Shown: one piece after another, positions 34,585-44,647 of the stretch
Numbering within the stretch: position 1 is the stretch's first letter
Layout of the letters: every line of letters starts with the position of its first letter
NCBI RefSeq assembly: GCF_002865645.1
Contig: NW_020194518.1
Location: forward strand, 1,921,463-1,985,462
Reading direction: 5' to 3'
DNA length: 64,000 nt
DNA from: Hyaloscypha bicolor E
Taxonomy: Eukaryota; Ascomycota; Leotiomycetes; Helotiales; Hyaloscyphaceae
The notes under the pieces: generated by a model
What the model was told of the DNA's origin: nothing
What the model saw: only the letters and a program-made list of their open reading frames with translations
The model's database searches: none
Translations under genes and position numbers: made by a program

Positions 34585-36206
34585 CTACCACGCAAGGTCC
34601 AGAGATCGTAGCTTGAACACATTCTGTTTCCCCTCCTCTATCTTCAGATAAGTCATGGCCCCCTTTCTCTGCTCCATATTGCATTTTGTTTTGGTACCCC
34701 TAATCCTTGCTTCTTCAGGGATATATGTCCTCACAGCGCCAGCTTCCTTAACTGCCGTCTGCAACTCAATAAGCCTTGCCCTCAGTGCACTATCTATAGT
34801 GTCCTCTCTCAGCTCTTTGCGTCTCAGTGTGCGTATTGCGTTTCTTCTTACGGAGCGATCCCGGCACTTCATCGCGCTGACATAAACGGAGACCATTAAG
34901 GAGCCCTCGAATGAGTATGTTGGGGATTCTTGCGTTCTCAATAATGGCAGTTTGTCAACCAAGTCAATGACTTCGTCGAAATCGGTGACATGGACGTCGT
35001 AGACTGTCTTGCCTTGGAAATGGTCCGCTGCCACACAAGTACAAATTGACTTGAAGCGAAGCTGCAACGCAAGTGCACCTGCGTAGTCGGGATGATCCTC
35101 AGTATACTCTCTGAATAAGACCTGCAGTGTTTTATTCAATTGCCGGAACGCTGAAAGATAACCCTGTCTTTGTTCGGCGAAGGGGTATGCCGGCATAGGT
35201 TTGCATCCGGGCGCTCGATATTCCACCTCCTTTGACCGTGAACCCCAAGCATAAGCGTCCGCAATCGAATAAAAAAACACTCGAAGCAGTACTTCGAACT
35301 GCGTCTTTGCTTCCCACAAGGTCGTGAAACTGTTGGCTAGCTTGTGGCAAGGGGGGTATGATTGGTATCGGCTCTTCGTTGATGAACATAATGCTCTCAT
35401 TGTCAAGGCGGTAGAATGCGACGAGAAAGTCTCTGCCGGCAAAAAGTTCGGGACGAGGCATGGTCTTTTGCCATCCCGGATAAGCTGAGACCGACCCGGA
35501 CTTGTCCTAGGCCTGACTGGATGTTTCCATTCCAGCTTTCGAAACGTATTGTCAGCAGGCAGAGGATCAGTGCCGAGCGAATATCTCGGGTTACAGGAGA
35601 AAGGGACCTCTCCATACGCTTGATTGCTTTGGAGTACTAAGGAAGAGCAAACTCGCGGTGCAACTTTTGAGCCTTTTCTTTGGTGAGATCCAGAGCTCCA
35701 ATGGTGATGACTGCATGGCGACTCAAGGACTCGGTCTCATAGGCTTGCAGAATGAACCGATTCCAGAGTGTGGACTTGTTGCAAGCCTCAAGTGTTTGAG
35801 CTGTCCGTTCTTGGAAGAGACGGAAGCAACTAGACTCTTGATCATCTGCAAAGACGAGTGATGTTGGTTGGCGTGGAATTGGCACCAAGTCATTGTAGGG
35901 GAAATTTGAAGACTTGGGCGCAGCTGAGAACAAAGGTTTAGGCTGTGGTCTCCCTACCTCGTTTGCCGGCTTAATTGCAACGGTCTTTCATTTGATCGGC
36001 GTTTTTGACGCGTAGTGGCATTCGAGCTCAAGTCTCTGGCAACGGAGGCAAACGGGCTTGCCAGATCGTACTTGACACGTGCGGTTCTGAAATCCGTCAA
36101 TATTTGTCAGTTTCCAATACTGATGGAAGCACTTACTTGCACGTCACGCATCCTTCTCGTGTCTTTGGTAGTCCTGGTCTCCTCTTCAAATGGACACGCC
36201 GTTCCA
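34585..36206 (-). pseudogene. Zn2Cys6 transcription factor gene, heavily broken
   Basis: ATG at 36206 begins MERRVHLKRRPGLPKTREGC, and VTCK leads to a GTAAGT donor, the start of a Zn2Cys6 domain. After the intron the frame reads KTARVKYD, with Tyr at the third cysteine position. Then a frame change is needed to reach GKPVCLRCQRLELECHY. A TGA follows TPIK. The next block (SSNFPYNDLVP...RLFQERTAQTLEACNKSTLWNRFILQA...RHAVITIGALD) matches the DUF3468/PF11951 fungal regulator region and is cut by a TAG after EFALP. Later blocks (YSKAIKRM..., then RPELFAGRDFLVAFYRL, then FEVLLRVFFYSIADAYAWGS to 34585) need two further frame shifts. In total there is one lost zinc ligand, two stops and three shifts. 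Both stops could come from single C-to-T changes of CGA and CAG codons. Confidence 0.75.
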
Positions 36207-36911
36207 TGACCATTGAAGTCTAATCTCGCTGAATTACTGGAGATAAATTTTATTACGAATACGATCGTTTATACAAGTAATGTGGTGTGAATGGTGTTAA
36301 ATAAGGCGATATCAATGTGAAGTAGGGCGACTTTCCAGGCTTCAACTTATCGGTCGTCAAGGCCTGGATGCAAGTTGCTGCATGACTGCTGCCCGTGCAC
36401 TGCTGGCTGCGATCACAGGCGGGTAACCCTCCATTGACAAGAAGTTTGTCTGGGGAAGTTTACGAGCCCAACAGTGGTTGGTCTGTTGGAGTTCCTGGTT
36501 TTCTCTGACAGTTCATCAAGCAATCGCCGCAGCGTTGGTGACAGGATCATGCAGATAACCCTTGCAATGCTGATCCCAGTCGGCTCGAGCAACACCTTAA
36601 CTTTCCTTGCTTGTATTTTATTCGCTTACAGAAACCAGCCTCTGAATCCCACAGAACCTTTGGAGGGGGTCGCCTAATTTTATCCGCCATTTTTGTCCGC
36701 CAGGAGACTCCAGAGAGGAGACTGGAGCCAAGCAACTCGAGGGAGGATCGGAGGCCGAGAAAATCTCAAGACATTGGTTCAGCGTAACGCAGCGTCTCTC
36801 ACTTCTCTACCCTCGAACCTCGAAGAGGCACGGATCTGTGTCTGACACCCGGCCAAGAGTGAAGGGACGGGACGGACGTTTTCCGCTCAATCGCCAACAT
36901 TCAATACTCTT
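36207..36911. other. intergenic, nothing recognised
   Basis: This is the gap between two decaying Zn2Cys6 genes on the same strand. No motif or coding frame is convincing. Confidence 0.4.
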
Positions 36912-39078
36912 TCACCATCTCTGGTAGTCAGATGGTTCCATCCAGACATCGTCCATGAAGTCCATAAGCTCCACACCTTGAGGAAAGGTTGAAAAATTCG
37001 TAGTCTCGATATCCCGATGATCTTGTCTAGAAGGACCTCCAGGGTCATTCTCGGGGTAGGGGACCGTTCCCTCGAAGTAGCCCTGCACCAGTGTCATGCC
37101 TTTCACGCTCAAAGACCAGAAATCAAGGCCTTCGCTGGTATGAGAATCATATCCTGCAGCGCTCTTCACCATACTCATAGTATCCGCCAAATTTTTCAAG
37201 AAGGCAAGAAAATTCATCGCTTCATTGACAACTGCCACATTCCCGTCTGGGTGCTCAAAAGTCGACAACAGTTGAAGAGTCCCGATATTCCAAATGGTTT
37301 GCAGGACCATTGGCACTGTTAATGTGTGATATCTTGACGCTGGTGTGGCCGAAAGGATATCGAGGAGGGACTTGACTGCTGCTAGACAAGCACAAAGATA
37401 TTGCAAACGATTGAAATCGCGGTCTGGAAACTTCGACACCGCTGGTGACTGTGAAAGGCCCATTTTCTGGGACAAGACTTCCGCATTGTGGTGGGTCCAG
37501 AGGATGATAGCTATTGCGGACAGTTAGGTTCGTTTCAAGCTACGAAACCCACAGCCCAGAGACTCACCTTCTCCCTCTAGCACGGGATCTAATTGTTCCC
37601 TCAGTTGTTGGATCTGGTTTTGTAATGACTTTAAATATAGCAAAGGAGGCGGTGCATTTCCCGTAAAATCTTGCCTGCCTTCCCAGGGATTCTGGCCCAA
37701 TCTTTGTGCAACCATTTGAATCCTGGCCAACATTACCGCAGATTTATCCTGCCGGGGTCTTCCTGATGAGTTCAAGATTCGGCAAGACTCCTCGAGATAT
37801 GGCGTCCAGGGGACAATATCTAGTCGACGGCAGAACCCACAGAATTTGGATATGTTAATATGGCACCGTTTGGTCACTGGTCGGAACATACACTGAACTC
37901 AGATAAAAGTAACCCAAAAAGGCACGCCGCTCTTCCAGAGTTCCCGCAGAGTCTTTGAAATCCGGAATATTGACGAACCTTCGTGTCAGGCGCTCGAAAA
38001 GACCCGGTGTGTCTCTGTATGTTGGCCTATTCAGGCCAAGATCTGATGAAATTGTCATGGCCGAGCCGAGTAGAAATGTGATATAATGACCTCGGTTGAG
38101 GAGGTCGCGGCACCTAAAAAAGTCAGATATGTAACGGATATAAGTTTCAATCATACCATGCAGCATAAACCAAATAAGCCAAAAGGAGATCCATATTCCT
38201 TTCTCCATTGACCACCATCCGTTCTGCCAACTGCTTCAGAAAAGCTTGCCCCAAGGCCTTCCCTCGCAAGGTATCTCGGGTCGTAACAGCCATTATTGCA
38301 GTGTACAAAGAAGGACGATCTCGCCGAAGGTCATCTGCACGTGTGAATTCTATCATGGTGATGAATGGAAAGTTTGGACTCATTTCATCGCGGAAAATGG
38401 TCATGAGGACATCTGGATCCTCGGGGCCAAGGTCAAAGTCGTCCATCTCATACTGATTTCCCGCTGAACTCTTTGCATTTAAGCTTTCTTCCCCTGCTTC
38501 GGCGGCGTATGGATTTGCTGAAGATGGTATTGAGGGCTGGGTTTTGTGGTCACGCTGGGGAATGTCTTCCCATACCGGGACCTGCTCCGGGAGAACAGGC
38601 TGTGGAGGTATCTTTGTTGATACATTTGAGGATAATTGAGTCGTGCTGGCTGCAGACGCTGTAGCGAGAGGCAGAGAAGTCGGTTGTTCTGTCTCATGGG
38701 CTGATCTGATCAAAGTCACGAGACCATCCAGTTTTTCTTCAAGCTTCTCTACATGAGACTTGGAAACACGTCTATTTCGGGTTATAAATAAATGTCTTAA
38801 AAGGATAGAGGTGCAGATAGCTATACGTAGTTTCAGGGGCCTTCCTCTTTCGAGCTGGGGGCCGTACTCGAGCCAATGTTGGCTCACATGTCTTCAGTAG
38901 CCGGTCACACCTAGAGGAGAGACTGTCATTACGAGAGCCTCGAATCACGTGGATGATCTTACCTTTAGCATCTGCCTCCCGGCACTTCGCTCGGAACACA
39001 CTTCGCCTTTGCGTGGGAGCAGTTGGCACACGCTCGAAGCTCCCGGCGCTGAGCCGCTGTGTCAGTTGTGGCTGTCAT
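36912..39078 (-). pseudogene. Zn2Cys6 transcription factor gene with stop inside the zinc cluster
   Basis: ATG at 39078 opens MTATTDTAAQRRELRACANC, then SHAKAKCVPSEVPGGRC, a Zn2Cys6 cluster. The next codon is TAA (38965-38967), where RCDRLLKTC should follow after the GTAAGA...CTAG intron; a Gln codon CAA is the obvious precursor. Downstream exons are otherwise well kept: SKSHVEKLEEKLDGLV (coiled coil, 38.7 kb), FPFITMIEF...AIMAVTTRDTLRGKALG, CRDLLNRGHYITFLLGSAM (37.9-38.1 kb), FRP-region RRLDIVPWTPYLEESCRIL, and a last exon to 36912. The splice acceptor before RRLDIVPW lacks an AG at the expected place, a second possible lesion. If the TAA is read through or a sequence error, this would be a complete Zn2Cys6/fungal_trans regulator of about 650 residues. 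Confidence 0.55.
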
Positions 39079-40731
39079 CGCGAAACAGGGATCCATCTCT
39101 CAACCCCGAAAAGCTCCCTGACTTGTCGCCTGGGTGGTCTCGTATTTTCGGTATCGTGTTTACGAGTGTGGTCACACACAGATGGAGAATAAGATGCATA
39201 ATTTGTCTGTTCGATCATCTCGCGTTCGAGTTTGGCTTTTGAGGTGTCAGATTGAGGAGATGCAAGTATGCGGCGCAGAACTTTGCCAACGGACGGCATG
39301 GTAACGTGAAGCGAGGGCTAATCCCAAAACGTCCTGCACGGGAGGTTTCGACCACGATCTTGAACAAGTTAGAAGGAGGAAGGAATACATACAAACGAAT
39401 CCATAGCATACGGTCTGTCAACAATGCAGATGGCGAGATGGAAGTGGCGCTCTACCACTTTGTTTGGCGTGCCGGGTAAAAGATCACGTGACTAAGAAAT
39501 AGGGGAAGATGGGGTATCCAGACCTACTCTCCAGCCCTCGCCAACCCCGTAGTACCATACCATCTGGCGAATTCTCGCTTCCTTTGGCTACATCGTAGTT
39601 TCATTGCTATCTATGGGAGGGGACATGTGGAATCCTCCCAATGCCAAGAAAAGGCAAAGCTGTGAATACGAGTCACACTAATTTTCAGAGTTATTCTTGT
39701 ACACGAATCCCTCCTCCAAAAAAAAAAAAAACTCTGAGAGATTGGTCCCGGATCACCCAGCTGGAGTTGCAACCTCCAATGACTCCCGTGGGGTGGAGAC
39801 TGCATGTGAATGGCTAAGTGGCAGTTGTTTCTGCGACAATGTTGGGGAAACTATGCTCTCGCAAGTCCGGACCTCAGTTCTAGGAATTTTCTGTGAACTC
39901 TGAGGAGACGCGGATGATTGACCGCAAGCCAATTGCCTTTGAGGATAAGTTTGGAGGAGTTTGTCTTCGTTCGGAAATCTGGATCGAATGGCGGCATTGC
40001 AGATTGCTACTGTGTTTGGTTTGACAATGCTGGAATGACTCTGGATGTATGAGTGAGGTCGAGGAACGAAGACAGGGGGATCTCGGCAAGAATTTTGGTG
40101 AGGAGGTCCGAAGGGAGGTACGTAAGGTAATCGCGGTCGGAGGACATCATATTGGAAGGTCTCGAGATCGTGGTATGTAATCGGTGCTGACAAGCTACAT
40201 AGAGTTAATTCGGGTTGGCTGCTGCAGTGTTGGTGGGGAAGGTTGGGAATTAGTGGCGGATGAGGTTGATGCCGTACGCGAAAGTGAGGGAGCAAGGAGT
40301 CAGGAATTCCAAAATTGGAGTTAAGGCTATGGATAATTAAGCTGTTTTATTTGGATTGAGAGAACGACAGAGGATTGATATATAATAGAAGGCGGGACGG
40401 TTGCCTGATGCTGGTGGCCATGAATTGCGATACAAGAGAGAGAACGGGATGAAGGTTGCATGACAATCAAGCTTCCAATTATTTCAGAAATATGTCACCC
40501 TTTGGAAATTGAAAGTGAAATAGTACACATTTCGATTGCTCTCAGAATCGAGGGCCTCCAAGGGGTCTGTTGTCAACTCAAAGTGAACTGCTCCTAAGTT
40601 AAGCGAGCTCTAGCTCGTTCCTCAAAACAACCTCCGATTCACTGTTCTCGCGACAACAAGCTTTTTCCACACTCGGCATCGCCCGAAACTTCACGGCGTC
40701 TATCTTTCGTCTTAGATTTCTTCCCTCAATC
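39079..40731. other. intergenic; poly-A tract
   Basis: A run of about 14 A lies at 39719-39731. A 180-codon minus-strand frame (39753-40295) has only a TTG start and no ATG at all, so it is not taken as a gene. No other signal was seen. Confidence 0.4.
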
Positions 40732-41319
40732 TTATGAAGGAACGCCGTGATACCAAACCATTTCCCTTAGCCAAACCCAGCAAGGATAGTCTTGTCCACC
40801 GTAAACAACCGGCGTCTCCTCGTTCAGCCCATTCATGAACTTTTGAATAGCTGCCATCATATCCCCAATCACCTTTCCTTCGCTGTCAAACTTGAGGACC
40901 TTCTTTTCAAGAAAGAACAAGAAATGTGGGCCAGGCTCGTAAAGCTGAAGTTGTAGACCTGGAACCACCAACCTTGTGTCCTTTCTCGGCTTGCCACAGA
41001 TAAGACCAGCAGTCGGAGTCAACCAGCCCTGAACCTCCTTTGCCTCGAATCTGTAGGCTTCGAATCGAAATCGTTCCAGGATAGTGAGGTTGCAGATTGT
41101 GGACGCGTGGGAGCGCATAAGCCGTCGGAGGTGTGGGTGTGTTTGGGAGAGATCGAGGAAGGACTTCATCGGAACGTGAGAGAGGATTCGGAGGAGGATA
41201 TTTGGTGGCATGTTGGTGAGATAGTCGATCTTTGCTACTCCTTTCTTTTTCTTTCGACCTCGAGTTCTCATATCCATTGGGAGGCGTTTTCGCTTCCTGC
41301 TGTTCTTCTTATCAGACAT
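40732..41319 (-). CDS. F-box protein
   Basis: ATG at 41319 gives MSDKKNSRKRKRLP, a lysine/arginine-rich start that could act as a nuclear signal; the frame upstream has no ATG. Residues about 31-75 are an F-box: IDYLTNMPPNILLRILSHVP, MKSFLDLSQTHPHLRRLM. F-box proteins link SCF ubiquitin ligases through Skp1 to target proteins. The remainder (to residue 195) contains LQLYEPGPHFLFFLEKKVL and a tryptophan-rich end (CWVWLREMVWYHG), without LRR or WD repeats. Single exon. It is divergently paired with a related but broken copy starting at 41885. Confidence 0.72.
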   Translation of the reverse strand: MSDKKNSRKRKRLPMDMRTRGRKKKKGVAKIDYLTNMPPNILLRILSHVPMKSFLDLSQTHPHLRRLMRSHASTICNLTILERFRFEAYRFEAKEVQGWLTPTAGLICGKPRKDTRLVVPGLQLQLYEPGPHFLFFLEKKVLKFDSEGKVIGDMMAAIQKFMNGLNEETPVVYGGQDYPCWVWLREMVWYHGVPS

Positions 41320-41884
41320 CTTGAGTCTTTGGGGTTCGATGTCGACCTGTTGAGAGGGGGAGTTGAGGGCAACTTGTAAAAAGGACAAACGATGATATAG
41401 GAAGGTCTGACGCGAAATTAAAGACGCGTTGAAGACGAACTTTGGACAGATTTAAATCTGGATATGAATTATTACCCGGGTCTAAGTCGTTCTAAACTCG
41501 CGTCTTGAAAATTGTGCGGGGTGAATTGGACCGGTTTTCGTCTCAAGATGTGACAATATGTTGCAAAAGCGAGTTATTCCGAGTCTTGGTCAACCACTTA
41601 AGCACAGAAACTCCAGTATTTGAATTCAAGCTCGGAACAAGCATAGGGAGGCGGAACAAGTGAAAAGAAGTTAATTCCTTTAGAAACAAATGAAACAACA
41701 TATTGTTCATGAGCTGTCTTCGATTGAAAACAGCCTAAGCAGAAGCGTGCAAAAACCTCACAAAATGTGACCTGCAAGCTCGTGCTCCTTCCTCTTACTT
41801 CCCCCAGCATTCAACAACCTACCGCCAAGAGTCTACCGTCATCAAGTCCTCAACCGTCAACACAGCATCAACAAGGCGAACAAA

Positions 41885-42605
41885 TGTCCGCAACGATGTC
41901 TACTCAACCTCGTGACTATCTGACTCGCAACTATCTGACCGGACTTCCCACCGAAGTCTTGGTGCATATTCTCTCCTACTTCTCGATATCCGTTTTCCTC
42001 GAACTCAACCAAATTCACCCCATCGTTCGTGATGTCTTCAAGAGCAACGCAGCTCAGATCAGTAACCTGGCCATTGAAAATGAGCAAGAGCTCAAGAGCC
42101 GTGCGGACTCATGGGAGTGCAAACTACCAAGATCAATAAGTGGCTTGTCCCGGAGGGAATCCCCATCTTCAAGGATTCCCCATCTTCGCCAACCATCGCC
42201 TGGCCCGAAGAATTCTTACCAAGAAGAACGTATTGAAGAGACTGGGTGTTCCGAGGGAACTCGAGGAGGGCGAGACCCCTATAAAGTATAAACGGCCTCC
42301 TCCACACGAAACAAATTGGCATGACATGGAACAAGGCTGGCGTCAAGATAAAACTGGACCGACCAGGACCGCAGTTCTTGTGCTTTTTGAAGTGGCAGCG
42401 ACGTGAGTATGACGCGCATCCGACGAGGCATCCTGTGAACTGGGTTTTTCCACTTCTTGGGGACTTTGGACCATGCGCTTCTTGATATCTCACGAAGAGA
42501 ACTCACTTGCAACCCATGGCTTTGCCGAAGCATTCCGCAAGAAGCGGTTTCCTAAGGAGCTGCTTTGGTTCTACGGAATCGAGGCAGTTGATAAGGACAT
42601 GGAGT
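41885..42605 (+). pseudogene. F-box gene, decayed paralogue of the 40.7-kb gene
   Basis: ATG at 41885 starts MSATMSTQPRDYLTRNYL, then an F-box: LPTEVLVHILSYFSISVFLE, LNQIHPIVRDVFKSNAAQIS, NLAI. It matches the 40.7-kb protein in spacing and residues (YLT..P...L..ILS, FL.L.Q.HP..R, I.NL.I). After about 42110 the coding signal hops frames: TTKINKWLVPEGIPIFKD, then LKRLGVPRELEEGE, then PGPQFLCFLKWQRREYDAHP (matching PGPHFLFFLEKK of the paralogue), then MRFLISHEENSLATHGF to VDKDMES at 42605. No introns explain all changes, so two or three indels are inferred. Confidence 0.55.
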
Positions 42606-42952
42606 CGTGAGCTGCCAGCCCTATCCAACTTTCGCAAGCAGCCTGATGGTCCATTCAGACGGAGTACGTATGAGCATATTGTACGGTAGAGACAAAACTG
42701 AGAGACGGTGCACTTGATACGAGCAGACAGAGTGGGGATGATCAGGCTTCGCCGCTTCGTCCTTGGGTACTCCCCAGTAGCGTGGTCAGAAGATTGTGAG
42801 CACAAAAATATTTCCACTCTGGCCCAGAGGCTTTTAGGGATACAATTTTCTCGTGCAGTCTACATTATTCTTTGCAAAGATAATATGCTTATGATACACA
42901 CTCAAATCGTAGTTGATTACCAGTATCCACGCCTTGTAGCCCAGCCCAGAAC
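42606..42952. other. short intergenic gap
   Basis: Lies between the decayed F-box and 2EXR genes. Nothing was recognised. Confidence 0.35.
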
Positions 42953-43700
42953 TTGATCCCATCCCGCTTTTCTGGGTGGCAGATCAATGCTCTCAGCAGT
43001 CTGAATCATCTTCTGCCCCAACCTCACACCCCGAGCAATCTCCCAGGCTCTCTTATCTTCCATTGTAATTACTTTCGCCTCCGTATCGCCATTGTCCGCA
43101 ACCCTGAACAAGCCCTCTGCATATCCTCCGTAGAACTCCCCTGCTTCTCTGTAAAGGCTGAATCTGGTACCGCGTCATGCGAAGCGCCAACTTGCTCGAT
43201 TATCATATTCAGTTCCTGTAGGTCCGTAAGGGCACCGAAAAATTTGGCCAAGTCGACATCATGTAGATTATCTCTGTTACTGTTGTGCAGGAGACCGAGG
43301 ATCTGGATTTTGGACGCATCAAATCTCCTGAATTGGTAATCCTTAATCTCAGGTGCTGCTCTTTCCTAGAATGGGCCATGCATAAACCGATCAACGGAGA
43401 AATTAATGTAGACATGCTGATCGCCACAAAAGGTGTTAGGTTGGTCGGCAAATATTTGTAGTTGCGAGCAGACACCACACTCGCTGGTGCAGCGTTTTGG
43501 GCACAAGGTATAGTGTTTCATGGCCTCCTCGCGGGCTTCCTTGCTCACGTTGAAAAGGGCTGGAACTCCAATTTATCCTTCGATTATTCGTTCTTTCGGT
43601 CGTCTCTATTGGTCGCCAAGAGTTAGTGCAACAGTACGAGGAATTTCGGAAGCATAGCCCAAAATCTTAATCCGCAGCTCCGCAGCGAGTTTGGAAAGAT
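42953..43700 (-). pseudogene. 2EXR-family gene, decayed
   Basis: Minus-strand pieces in order: HLSKLAAELRIKILGYASE then IPRTVAL (the 2EXR opening motif, about 43700-43640); an in-frame TAG and a TAA; LFNVSKEAREEAMKHYTLCP and DQHVYINFSVDRFM (43560-43370), the usual 'VCKESR..A...Y' and 'FN...D' landmarks; a frame change; then FRRFDASKIQILGLLHNSNR and LAKFFGALTDLQELNMIIEQ (43330-43190); and a further frame to 42953. No ATG is evident at the start. The gene is recognisable but cannot make a full protein. Confidence 0.6.
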
Positions 43701-44647
43701 GGTGAAGGTTTTTGTCGTTTGTCTAATGTTTACTGTGTCGAGTTGAGGGAGAGCTGCCAACTTTTTCGAGAAGAGGGACATTGTTCGTGGTTAGAGATTG
43801 ACCATGTCCAGTTGGGAGCGCTGCGAAAATATTTCAGAATCGGTCTTGCTTTCTGCTCTGTTCTCGCTGTCTCTGTTGCCTCCGGACCTCTCTCGTTGGT
43901 TCTATTACTGATTCAACGACTGACATCCTAGAAGTGTTCATGGGCTCGTTTTGTGTACGTTGTCTGGCGAGAAGTTGAACAGCCTCGAGGATATTGGGAC
44001 GCGCGGGTCGTAGGGATTTGGACTGTCGTAACTCAACCAGGAGACTTCGATGTCGAAGCAGCTGTTGCGCGATTATCGGTGACAATTTCTCACTAGGTCG
44101 AATATTTGGTCGTGATTGTAGATGGTGGAGATTGTCTGGAGGATAGAACTTATCACTAACCCCATCGACCTGCAGTTCATGATTGCACACCTACGTTTCT
44201 TGTGGAAGTGGTTCTAGGCTCCATCTCGGGCCTCTTTGGCCCCGGTGAAGATCATTCCGGGACTGAATGTGTGACCCCGACTTGATTACAGTAATACAGA
44301 TGTATTTTACGCCGGGTATCGGACATGCTTAGGAACCCGCATAATGATGCTCACGGAACTTGGATGTGTAGTGGGCCCCCGATTTGAGGGTTTTGGAGGT
44401 ACAAGGTCTGAGTACGCCGGGAACGCATTTGGATGCTACAGTGTATACGGTTGCTGAAGAGGTGGGTTACATTTATAGCGATAGCTGGAAAGGAGGCTGA
44501 TGCTGAGAATGTTTAGCTGCGGATTCGATAAAGAGTAGAACAGAATAAGCCCGGTGGTGCCAAGAGGAGGACAGAAGTGGCAATATTAGTCTAAATATCA
44601 ACACCGAAAACACTCTGCGACGATTAGCACGAGTTTAAAGGTAGATC
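43701..44647. other. intergenic, nothing recognised
   Basis: A minus frame (44190-43834) rich in Arg/Gln has no ATG near its start and no motif. The last 300 bp are 3' of the SNF2 gene. Confidence 0.4.

Noticed and set aside
39753..40295. 180-codon minus-strand frame
   Set aside because: No ATG anywhere in the frame, no motif, and no splice-supported 5' exon.
43834..44190. 118-codon Arg/Gln-rich minus frame
   Set aside because: Starts only at GTG, no family resemblance, internal Met far downstream.
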